Origin: Hofstenia miamia
Lineage: Eukaryota > Xenacoelomorpha > Acoela > Hofsteniidae
Assembly: GCA_900660155.1 (NCBI GenBank)
Contig: CABFPE010000076.1
Coordinates: 1,011,626 to 1,075,026, forward strand
Length of the DNA: 63,401 nucleotides
Direction: 5' to 3'
The notes under the pieces are model-generated. The model saw nothing but the letters and a program-made list of their open reading frames with translations. It did no database searches and was not told the origin of the DNA. Shown here in pieces: positions 47,710 to 58,688 of the stretch. How positions within the stretch are numbered: position 1 is the first letter of the stretch; every line of letters starts with the position of its first letter. Made by a program: the position numbers and the translations under genes.

Positions 47710-48362
47710 ATTATGAAATGTGTTTAGAAGCCATCAATGATTGGTCTACAACCGATGTAGCCAATTGGATAGTTGCAGCAATTTCTTTCGACAGATATAT
47801 AGCAATATATTTTCCAATTTTGTACAAAAACAAGTTTTGTAAAGGTCGTACAGCCGTGAAAATAACCACAGGCATAACTGTTTTCACTTACACTTTAGTA
47901 GGTAGTGTACTTTACATAACGATCGAAGACTGCTATTTAAGTGATTGTTCATTAAAACCTCATTGGCAGAATGTTGGAATTAAAGAATTCTTAGTATTCT
48001 ATCAAGGAATCGCTCCTGTAATATGTGTAGTAATTTTCCATGGTGGTATTGGAATAAAGTTATTCTTGCATAAAAAGCTTTCCACCACAAGTCAAAGCCA
48101 AAAACACAGTGAGGTCGAACTCTTACTTTTTATTGTTTCCGTTAGTTTTCTTGTTTTAAATGCTTGCGCCCAGATACTATACTATCTTAGAGTTGCTGTT
48201 AATTCGACTGGAGATCGCTGTAGCATTTACTATCAAGTATTCGGCTCTTTCTCGCTTGATAGCTTACCCCATGTAGTCAATAATGGAATAAACTTCTTTC
48301 TCTACATTCTTGTAGGAAGTACCTTTAGACAAAGCTTTTTTGCCCATTTTAGAAAATGTTAA
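47710..48362 (+). CDS. Rhodopsin-class GPCR, last exon (TM3-TM7)
   Basis: The acceptor TTTATAG ends at 47709. Two bases complete a split codon, then YEMCLEAIND (Cys 3.25) and TM3 ending SFDRYIAIYFP (the DRY motif). TM4 follows, then an ECL2 with CYLSDC (the disulphide partner), TM5 (FYQGIAPVICVVIFHGGI), a short basic third loop, TM6 (LLLFIVSVSFLVLNACAQILYY, lacking CWxP) and TM7 (HVVNNGINFFLYILVGSTFR), where N-x-x-N-F-x-x-Y replaces NPxxY. That TM7/helix-8 form is typical of FMRFamide-like and related invertebrate peptide receptors. The stop is at 48360-48362 and the tail is very short (RQSFFAHFRKC). The protein would sit in the plasma membrane and signal through G proteins; the ligand is unknown. 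It probably belongs with the TM1 exon at 30957. Confidence 0.8.
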
Positions 48363-48692
48363 CCGAAGTATCAAGATAGTTAAGAAATATACAAACATAT
48401 ATTGAAAATGAGTGTACCAATTTTACATTTGAAAATGTATCTTTTTGAAATTACAGAAGAAATTTACAGTTGAATTGTACAGTTTGAAATTTTTAAAAGT
48501 TATAATTTCCATTTATAGCAATATTTACTCGCTTACGGAAAAATTACATATATTAGTCGAAGAAAAATCGTCTTTCCCTTCATAAACATAACTTTTATAA
48601 ATGAACGGAATTGTAAAGTATCAACTTTCTTAGGAATCATATTTTTCTGTTATATCAATATTTGCAGAGAATCAATGAATGTCAAGCAAAAC

Positions 48693-48698
48693 AATAAA
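48693..48698 (+). terminator. Poly(A) signal after the GPCR exon
   Basis: AATAAA 331 nt after the stop, just before the duplicated fragment that begins at 48721. Confidence 0.5.
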
Positions 48699-48720
48699 AA
48701 TTATATATGCATATATATAT

Positions 48721-48879
48721 AGTAAATGTAACATATTCATTTTCGAAATTGCAGTAATTAATAAGTCTATCGCTTTCTACATTTTTCCAATAAAAAACGA
48801 ATGACTGAATTCTGATTTTTTTGCAAACATATTTTTTGAATTTCAGGCATTGCAAGAGCAATATACGCTACTTATGTTT
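48721..48879. repeat. 159-bp extra fragment of the duplicated block
   Basis: Identical to 42147-42305 (and to the matching part of copy A2). It stops exactly at a single N (48880) and is followed by a TATGTATA microsatellite (to about 48947) that leads into copy A2. This is a typical picture of an assembly join. Confidence 0.9.
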
Positions 48880-48940
48880 NTATGTATATATATATGTACA
48901 TATATATATATGTATATATATATGTATATATATATATATA

Positions 48941-51106
48941 TATATATAATAGTGATGATCGGGTAGAACTCTTTTTAATGCGGCACCCATCTGACAAAAA
49001 TTCTTTGTTTCCCGTACCTGAAGCTTTTTACCGAAAATAACATTTTCTTTGCTTCTATTAAGCAGTTTGAAAATATTCACCAACATTGATATACAAGTTC
49101 ACATTCAATATATATTATGTTTATTTTTTTCAAAATTATATTTGTAAAACTTATGTTTTTGAAAAAAATCTCAATTAGGAAGCGTACGCTTACCGAGGGG
49201 CCCAGCTAAACGGGGAGGGGTGATGTCCCGAACATTTTTTCTCAGGGGACAGCAAAATAACAATATAGTAAATGTAACATATTCATTTTCGAAATTGCAG
49301 TAATTAATAAGTCTATCGCTTTCTACATTTTTCCAATAAAAAACGAATGACTGAATTCTGATTTTTTTGCAAACATATTTTTTGAATTTCAGGCATTGCA
49401 AGAGCAATATACGCTACTTATGTTTTCGAACTAGTTTTAAACAAAATGTTTGCTTTATTGTAGCTTAATTTGATTTTGAAGGAAGTATGTTATTGCTTCT
49501 AAATAATTTTATATAGCTTTTTTCTTTTCAATTCGGGAAAGTCTACATTTGCATTTAAATCTTGTATCTCTAATCTTTATTCATTTCTTCGTCCAGCCTT
49601 GAGAATAGAATTAAAGTCTTACAGACCTAACTTATATTTATGCAATGCCGTAGAAGAATCAACAAGGTGCCATCAGAGATGGAATTGGAGCAGATTTTTG
49701 TGACCTGCTCTGCCCTGCCCTTCTCCACACACTTTGTGATCCGTCTCATTTCCACGTGTTGACATCTGCCCCATATTGCCCCAAGTTTAATGTTCTACAG
49801 CCCAAAATGGCCCAAATCAAAAATTCTCACTCTAAAAACTACTTGCAATATCTTATTGCCCCATATTTATTCGATGAGAATTTTCATAGTATCGCACCAT
49901 ACCAACACACCAACACTGCTAAATATTTTGAATCTTACTGCCTAGAAGATGGAGAATAATTATTACTACCTATAGGAATCTAATAACAATATATATATAT
50001 ATGTTAAAATTAATATTAATAGCCAAATTAAAAATTTTAACTCTATAAAGCTATCATTTCATGCAATATATTTATGCAAGGATAATTGCAAAGCATATTG
50101 ATGATAATTCAGATCAAGAAGATCTTATTGGTATTATTGAATGGAATCCAATTTCGCTAAGAATTGGAAATACATGGTAATCAAATTTTATCAAGTAGAG
50201 AACTGTGATCTAAGAAAATTAGTTTTACAATCTCTAAAATTGGCAGTTCTTTGGTTCAGTTTTTCTCAACTCAAAAGTGTTTGCGCCTTGGGTACCCACT
50301 TTGAAAAAATCTTGCTCTATGGGTCGACACGCCCCATTTCCATCCCTAGGCGCAATATATAAAAAGCAGGGGCAGAATCAGCTTTTTCATTAGTGTGGGG
50401 TTTTGATTTTGAGATATACCAAGTCCTTGGATATACTAAACAAATTTGTCAGGTAATTCATAAAAATGCAATAATGTTAGTTTTGATACTACCTACTTTC
50501 TAATGTAATAAAACTCTATTACCAAATATCCACTTTATTAAATATTTTATGAAAATGAAACGAAATTGTAAAAATCTACGGAACACAATAATTTCAGATT
50601 CAGTTAAATAAAATTGTGTGGGAAAATTTTCTTCTTGGGTTCTTTTAACACAACTTTGTACAATAGAAGAAGCTTTTGAATAATGTACTGCCATCATAGT
50701 CAAACAGCAAGCATCTCCTGCGTCATAGTGGTTCAAAGGTGGGTCTTGAGCTATGTCTAAAATAAAAAATATCTTAAAAAATCATTTATATAATTTATGT
50801 AAAAGTGTACAATAGTGTTTACATGTAAAAATAGCATATTTTCTCGTAATTCTCACTACAATCGTGCACAGAAAACATAAAGCATACAAATCCAAATGAA
50901 ATTTTTAATAAAAATATCAATTTGGTTTATATAAAAATAAAATGCTATACATACTGGAAAAAATCAGTAATTTTTCTTTGTTTCTTCTTCGGCTCGATGT
51001 CCATTTAAAATAACGCGTTACTGTGCAAACTACTAAAACAAAATTTGATCTTTAATAATATTTTTCAAATTTCCATTTTTATATATTTATATATATATAT
51101 ATATAT
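48941..51106. repeat. 2.17 kb duplicated block, copy A2
   Basis: The second copy of 41821-43986. Together the two copies bracket the GPCR terminal exon. Its later part (from 49997) is also the beginning of the 4.05 kb tandem unit. Confidence 0.9.
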
Positions 51107-51886
51107 TTAATATATTTTTATATTATGAAAAAATATTTGAATGAAAATTTGGAATTGAACATTACAATAATACGATGACACCATTAAAGTTACAGCAATT
51201 GACTTATTATATATTTGTATTTCAATTTATTTTGATTTGTTAATATTATTAGCAAGTCAATCAAAAGTCAACTAAGTTTTTATTCAAGTACAAAGACTTT
51301 TTAGCAGAATCCTTTTTTCCGTTAAGTTTTTTTATAAACAGTAGTCATACAGATTCTACTTTTATTCTTGTGAGGTATTTAATTGTCAAAAGTGTTATTG
51401 TGTTGATGTCAAGGCAAACTATACTAGTCTAGTTCACTTTACTTGAGGCAGGCCTAATAAACGGCCTACCCAACAGTACACCTCAATTCAAAGAGGTCGT
51501 TTCGTAAATTCGTTTTCAATGATACTTTATTCATTTATGTCAAAAATATTTTGCATACGCATGTCAACATTGTATTGTAAACTTTATCAAATATTTAAGT
51601 ACACCATGATATTAATAGAAGTAAGTCTACACTTTATGCAAACCGTTAATATGTTGATTAAGCACAAAAATAGGACAAATTTGATCATTTTTATCTCTTC
51701 AAACACTCCACAGAATTTATGCGAACGAAATCACTTTTTAATATTATTAAAGACACATTTGTACAAGTAATAAATATTTTTCATACAATAATCTTTGCAG
51801 TACAAATATACAAATTGAAAAAATTTGGTCTAATATTTATCATGTTGCAAAATCAATCAACAACAATCTATAATGACTAAAACAGA

Positions 51887-52969
51887 GTTCAGACCTACAA
51901 TTTTGTTCACAACCTTTTTCGAATTTAATGAGGTTGTTAACAAATGTTGTAAGTGTGAACGCAAAAAAACTTTGTTGGCACCAGTTTTCTGAGTTAAATC
52001 GATTCTACTTTGGATGACAATTTTTTGAGAGATAATGAGGTAGAGAACAAAGTTTAAAGTTTGAACGCGAAAAAACTTTGTTGTGAACTTTTCAAAACAA
52101 ATTCTGAGTCTTTATCATAAATTAAAGAATAATTACACAAGCAGCTTATACTGTAAATTATTTCTTCCGGTGGATTGCAAGCATTCATTTAACTACGACT
52201 ATTGTGTGCGACCAATTTTGCACATTTATTTAATAAGCATGTAGCAGATCGATAAAGAAACGCAATTGATAAGCTTTACATCAAATCTATCAGCAATAAA
52301 ATTTCTCTCAGATAGCTTTGTGTTTGCACAAAAAGCAACGTCTACTTATATTTAGAGGAAGTCACTTGCTAATATTGTATTAAAATTTCGGAATCCAAGG
52401 TTAGAAATAAATTTTTAGGACCCCTTTAGTGCTTGCTAAATTGCATTTAAACTTATGTCGGTGTATAACCTTTCAGTAAACATGTGATTGCTAATCAACA
52501 TTGTTTTTTAAATCATTTCACTCCTAATTTTACTTAATATTTCAATTTGCACTTTCATTAATCGCTTCCAAATATATTTTAGAGTAATTCACCTTTAGAA
52601 TTTTGTTCTTATATAGATTATATGGCGATATTATATGTGGCGATAAAAAGACAATGTTTTGTTTTTACAATATACACGACAAATTTAATCCTGAAATCCC
52701 TGAAAACAAACATTTGTTAATTAATATTTACCAAATAGAAGAAGAGGTGAAAACAACCTCTTGTGTAGACAAATTGCAGACTCAAGACAGTACGAAATAA
52801 ACTCCCCGTTATCAACCACTAGAGGTGCATTCGTGCATATTGTTAGTGAGGTTTTGTTAGTTAACCGAAATTATTTTGACCGACACTAATTTCGAATTAC
52901 AATATATTTGTTTTAAAAATTTTAATTGAATCTAAAGCAAAAGTGGTGAACAAAGTTGTAGGTCTGAAC
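51887..52969. mobile_element. Inverted-repeat element with GTTCAGACCTACAA ends
   Basis: The left end is GTTCAGACCTACAATTTTGT (51887). The right end, in complement, is GTTCAGACCTACAACTTTGT (52969). A further partial right end, GAACAAAGTTGTAGGTCTAA, lies at 53338-53358, beyond the nested MITE, so the true right border is uncertain. Near the left end the GAACGC(A/G)AAAAAACTTTGTTG motif occurs twice (51957 and 52059). No transposase. The second copy is at 55939-57021. Confidence 0.6.
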
Positions 52970-53285
52970 TAGTGTTCTGTGAGGCCATTAGACGGCCGTA
53001 GCCATGGCAAAGGCCATAGATTTTATCTTGAGGCCAAAATCCCGTCTAAGATTAATTTCTGAACATTATGATAAACAATACATTTCCGTGATTTTTATTT
53101 GTATTTTTTTAAAACAGTCGCTTTGACATTTTCTTTAATTGTTCAAACTATGAGCAGTATTTCACTTAGTGTTAGTAAAAAATGCCGAATGCAGAAAAAA
53201 ATCATTACTACGGCTAAAGCATAATGGCCGGGTATGGCCAACGGTTGGCTAAGACAAAGGAAATTGTCTTGGCCGCATAACACTA
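52970..53285. mobile_element. hAT-type MITE (family 2), intact copy
   Basis: 316 bp with ends TAGTGTTCTGTGAGGCC and GGCCGCATAACACTA, flanked by GTCTGAAC (52962-52969) and GTCTGAAG (53286-53293), a 7/8 match to an 8-bp target duplication. It is inserted at or in the right end of the element at 51887-52969. An older relative is at 5713-5992. Confidence 0.78.
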
Positions 53286-55138
53286 GTCTGAAGATGATAA
53301 AACTTTGGTGTGAATCTTTTAATTTTCAAAAAATTGTGAACAAAGTTGTAGGTCTAAGCCTTTTCTAAACAGTGATCTCTTATTCTGGCTGTACACAGCC
53401 ATACAATAATGTAATGTCATTCCGGGAAAAATCAGGGCCTCTATATTTAGTTGATTGTACCTATTAGGCTGGTAACAACTAATAGTAAAAGTCTAGGGTC
53501 TCAAATAAACAATAGGGCATCGGTTGTGGTAACCAGGGAAACCTGCAGAGACTAATATCAAAAGTTTCCTTGGCTACCCTGATGTATGTTATATTAATAT
53601 TACCTAATATATAATTTTAATATTTATTTCAACATACACAAATGCTGTCGCCTGTTTCACATTTACAATGTCCTTATCATTTTTGCTGACAGTCCGTAAT
53701 ATTTGTTAAACACATTACTGATCGATATGAAGTATCGGAAGTGTACCATACAGTTAACTCACCCTCTAGTGGTGGCGTCAATATGTCTGGGACCTTATAG
53801 CCGCTAAAAGACACTAGCTACAGCCTAGGTATAGTATGACTACCCCCATTTGGCTCATTTGGTCACCGTGACGTCTTGGGCGGGCCTGCTGCAAAGTAGC
53901 CCTCAAGTAAACATGAATACTAAAAAAATTAAATACTAAGAAAATGAAAGGTACCAAATAAAGAAAATGCTACAATGAGTGGAAATGAATATTAATGTTT
54001 GTAGCTTTAATTGGCACACAGAAAATTGGATTATGCTTCATTATGCTAGATATATGTTAAAATTAATATTAATAGCCAAATTAAAAATTTTAACTCTATA
54101 AAGCTATCATTTCATGCAATATATTTATGCAAGGATAATTGCAAAGCATATTGATGATAATTCAGATCAAGAAGATCTTATTGGTATTATTGAATGGAAT
54201 CCAATTTCGCTAAGAATTGGAAATACATGGTAATCAAATTTTATCAAGTAGAGAACTGTGATCTAAGAAAATTAGTTTTACAATCTCTAAAATTGGCAGT
54301 TCTTTGGTTCAGTTTTTCTCAACTCAAAAGTGTTTGCGCCTTGGGTACCCACTTTGAAAAAATCTTGCTCTATGGGTCGACACGCCCCATTTCCATCCCT
54401 AGGCGCAATATATAAAAAGCAGGGGCAGAATCAGCTTTTTCATTAGTGTGGGGTTTTGATTTTGAGATATACCAAGTCCTTGGATATACTAAACAAATTT
54501 GTCAGGTAATTCATAAAAATGCAATAATGTTAGTTTTGATACTACCTACTTTCTAATGTAATAAAACTCTATTACCAAATATCCACTTTATTAAATATTT
54601 TATGAAAATGAAACGAAATTGTAAAAATCTACGGAACACAATAATTTCAGATTCAGTTAAATAAAATTGTGTGGGAAAATTTTCTTCTTGGGTTCTTTTA
54701 ACACAACTTTGTACAATAGAAGAAGCTTTTGAATAATGTACTGCCATCATAGTCAAACAGCAAGCATCTCCTGCGTCATAGTGGTTCAAAGGTGGGTCTT
54801 GAGCTATGTCTAAAATAAAAAATATCTTAAAAAATCATTTATATAATTTATGTAAAAGTGTACAATAGTGTTTACATGTAAAAATAGCATATTTTCTCGT
54901 AATTCTCACTACAATCGTGCACAGAAAACATAAAGCATACAAATCCAAATGAAATTTTTAATAAAAATATCAATTTGGTTTATATAAAAATAAAATGCTA
55001 TACATACTGGAAAAAATCAGTAATTTTTCTTTGTTTCTTCTTCGGCTCGATGTCCATTTAAAATAACGCGTTACTGTGCAAACTACTAAAACAAAATTTG
55101 ATCTTTAATAATATTTTTCAAATTTCCATTTTTATATA

Positions 55139-55178
<40 letters not shown>

Positions 55179-55938
55179 GAAAAAATATTTGAATGAAAAT
55201 TTGGAATTGAACATTACAATAATACGATGACACCATTAAAGTTACAGCAATTGACTTATTATATATTTGTATTTCAATTTATTTTGATTTGTTAATATTA
55301 TTAGCAAGTCAATCAAAAGTCAACTAAGTTTTTATTCAAGTACAAAGACTTTTTAGCAGAATCCTTTTTTCCGTTAAGTTTTTTTATAAACAGTAGTCAT
55401 ACAGATTCTACTTTTATTCTTGTGAGGTATTTAATTGTCAAAAGTGTTATTGTGTTGATGTCAAGGCAAACTATACTAGTCTAGTTCACTTTACTTGAGG
55501 CAGGCCTAATAAACGGCCTACCCAACAGTACACCTCAATTCAAAGAGGTCGTTTCGTAAATTCGTTTTCAATGATACTTTATTCATTTATGTCAAAAATA
55601 TTTTGCATACGCATGTCAACATTGTATTGTAAACTTTATCAAATATTTAAGTACACCATGATATTAATAGAAGTAAGTCTACACTTTATGCAAACCGTTA
55701 ATATGTTGATTAAGCACAAAAATAGGACAAATTTGATCATTTTTATCTCTTCAAACACTCCACAGAATTTATGCGAACGAAATCACTTTTTAATATTATT
55801 AAAGACACATTTGTACAAGTAATAAATATTTTTCATACAATAATCTTTGCAGTACAAATATACAAATTGAAAAAATTTGGTCTAATATTTATCATGTTGC
55901 AAAATCAATCAACAACAATCTATAATGACTAAAACAGA

Positions 55939-57021
55939 GTTCAGACCTACAATTTTGTTCACAACCTTTTTCGAATTTAATGAGGTTGTTAACAAATGTT
56001 GTAAGTGTGAACGCAAAAAAACTTTGTTGGCACCAGTTTTCTGAGTTAAATCGATTCTACTTTGGATGACAATTTTTTGAGAGATAATGAGGTAGAGAAC
56101 AAAGTTTAAAGTTTGAACGCGAAAAAACTTTGTTGTGAACTTTTCAAAACAAATTCTGAGTCTTTATCATAAATTAAAGAATAATTACACAAGCAGCTTA
56201 TACTGTAAATTATTTCTTCCGGTGGATTGCAAGCATTCATTTAACTACGACTATTGTGTGCGACCAATTTTGCACATTTATTTAATAAGCATGTAGCAGA
56301 TCGATAAAGAAACGCAATTGATAAGCTTTACATCAAATCTATCAGCAATAAAATTTCTCTCAGATAGCTTTGTGTTTGCACAAAAAGCAACGTCTACTTA
56401 TATTTAGAGGAAGTCACTTGCTAATATTGTATTAAAATTTCGGAATCCAAGGTTAGAAATAAATTTTTAGGACCCCTTTAGTGCTTGCTAAATTGCATTT
56501 AAACTTATGTCGGTGTATAACCTTTCAGTAAACATGTGATTGCTAATCAACATTGTTTTTTAAATCATTTCACTCCTAATTTTACTTAATATTTCAATTT
56601 GCACTTTCATTAATCGCTTCCAAATATATTTTAGAGTAATTCACCTTTAGAATTTTGTTCTTATATAGATTATATGGCGATATTATATGTGGCGATAAAA
56701 AGACAATGTTTTGTTTTTACAATATACACGACAAATTTAATCCTGAAATCCCTGAAAACAAACATTTGTTAATTAATATTTACCAAATAGAAGAAGAGGT
56801 GAAAACAACCTCTTGTGTAGACAAATTGCAGACTCAAGACAGTACGAAATAAACTCCCCGTTATCAACCACTAGAGGTGCATTCGTGCATATTGTTAGTG
56901 AGGTTTTGTTAGTTAACCGAAATTATTTTGACCGACACTAATTTCGAATTACAATATATTTGTTTTAAAAATTTTAATTGAATCTAAAGCAAAAGTGGTG
57001 AACAAAGTTGTAGGTCTGAAC
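55939..57021. mobile_element. Inverted-repeat element, copy in tandem unit 2
   Basis: The equivalent of 51887-52969 at offset 4052. It exists because of the tandem duplication and is not an independent insertion. Confidence 0.6.
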
Positions 57022-57336
57022 TAGTGTTCTGTGAGGCCATTAGACGGCCGTAGCCATGGCAAAGGCCATAGATTTTATCTTGAGGCCAAAATCCCGTCTA
57101 AGATTAATTTCTGAACATTATGATAAACAATACATTTCCGTGATTTTTATTTGTATTTTTTAAAACAGTCGCTTTGACATTTTCTTTAATTGTTCAAACT
57201 ATGAGCAGTATTTCACTTAGTGTTAGTAAAAAATGCCGAATGCAGAAAAAAATCATTACTACGGCTAAAGCATAATGGCCGGGTATGGCCAACGGTTGGC
57301 TAAGACAAAGGAAATTGTCTTGGCCGCATAACACTA
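57022..57336. mobile_element. hAT-type MITE (family 2), copy in tandem unit 2
   Basis: The equivalent of 52970-53285, 315 bp, one T shorter in a homopolymer. It was duplicated with the unit, as shown by identical flanks. Confidence 0.78.
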
Positions 57337-58214
57337 GTCTGAAGATGATAAAACTTTGGTGTGAATCTTTTAATTTTCAAAAAATTGTGAACAAAGTTGT
57401 AGGTCTAAGCCTTTTCTAAACAGTGATCTCTTATTCTGGCTGTACACAGCCATACAATAATGTAATGTCATTCCGGGAAAAATCAGGGCCTCTATATTTA
57501 GTTGATTGTACCTATTAGGCTGGTAACAACTAATAGTAAAAGTCTAGGGTCTCAAATAAACAATAGGGCATCGGTTGTGGTAACCAGGGAAACCTGCAGA
57601 GACTAATATCAAAAGTTTCCTTGGCTACCCTGATGTATGTTATATTAATATTACCTAATATATAATTTTAATATTTATTTCAACATACACAAATGCTGTC
57701 GCCTGTTTCACATTTACAATGTCCTTATCATTTTTGCTGACAGTCCGTAATATTTGTTAAACACATTACTGATCGATATGAAGTATCGGAAGTGTACCAT
57801 ACAGTTAACTCACCCTCTAGTGGTGGCGTCAATATGTCTGGGACCTTATAGCCGCTAAAAGACACTAGCTACAGCCTAGGTATAGTATGACTACCCCCAT
57901 TTGGCTCATTTGGTCACCGTGACGTCTTGGGCGGGCCTGCTGCAAAGTAGCCCTCAAGTAAACATGAATACTAAAAAAATTAAATACTAAGAAAATGAAA
58001 GGTACCAAATAAAGAAAATGCTACAATGAGTGGAAATGAATATTAATGTTTGTAGCTTTAATTGGCACACAGAAAATTGGATTATGCTTCATTATGCTAG
58101 AGGACCAGGGCGGATTGTTTTGTTACATCTGAAAGTTCATTTATTTGCTCTGCACCTGTCTCTCACAGAGACAAATGAACGTGTTGTAAACAAATGGATA
58201 AACTCCCAAGTCCC

Positions 58215-58345
58215 CATAAATAATGATTATATTTATAGGATTCATATATATGATTTTCCTATACATGATTTCATTTATATTTATATTTATATTTATAGGA
58301 TCATATATATGATCATATATATGATTATTTATAGGGACATCACTG
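58215..58345. repeat. TATATTTA / GATCATATAT low-complexity tract
   Basis: Imperfect tandem TATATT and ATATATGATC motifs just right of the tandem duplication border. The frame across it (58030-58356) is not a gene. Confidence 0.7.
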
Positions 58346-58668
58346 TCTATATGTAGGTCTACGGATAATAAACTTTATTGAGATAGATAATAGGAAGTGA
58401 GACACATAGTGCAGCACCATTTATTTTCTTGTAGGAAACACTTAGTTCATGATGGATCTTCAGGGTGATGCTATTTGCAATTGGTGACCACAACTCTTCT
58501 TGTTACCTAAGGAAAGCTCAGTTATGTTTAACTACTGATAGTTGTTTTCAATAGTATCAGAGATGAATTGGGTCTATGTCATACATTTCTATTGCTATGG
58601 AGTACCCTTCTTATGGAGTCAGAATACCAAATTAGTGGCTTATTCCTAATCAATCTCGCAATTGTACA

Positions 58669-58688
58669 TGGTGACCCTGGCGTGATCC
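58669..58688 (+). promoter_or_regulatory. Primer-binding-site-like sequence
   Basis: Begins TGG, as expected for complementarity to a tRNA 3' CCA end, and reads TGGTGACCCTGGCGTGATCC. This TGGTGACCC...CGTGAT form occurs just after the 5' LTR in many animal gypsy-type elements. A weaker look-alike (TTGGTGACCACAACTC) is at 58478. Confidence 0.45.

Larger units (their letters stand above)
49997..54049. repeat. 4.05 kb tandem repeat, unit 1
   Basis: A 4053-bp unit followed directly by unit 2 (54050-58100). The start ATATATGTTAAAATT lies in a TA tract and the end reads TTATGCTAG. It contains the 3' half of block A, an inverted-repeat element (51887-52969) and a hAT-type MITE (52970-53285). The frames at 51519-51770 and 52603-52800 have no recognised domain. 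Confidence 0.92.
54050..58100. repeat. 4.05 kb tandem repeat, unit 2
   Basis: 4051 bp, nearly identical to unit 1. The visible differences are the length of the TA tract near 55140-55176 and a one-base T-run change near 57165. It ends at the same TTATGCTAG, after which unique sequence starts. Confidence 0.92.

Noticed and set aside
42051..56852. Recurring frames of 62-83 codons in the duplicated blocks, which look conserved
   Set aside because: They recur because the DNA is duplicated almost exactly, not through selection; none has a known motif or exon structure.
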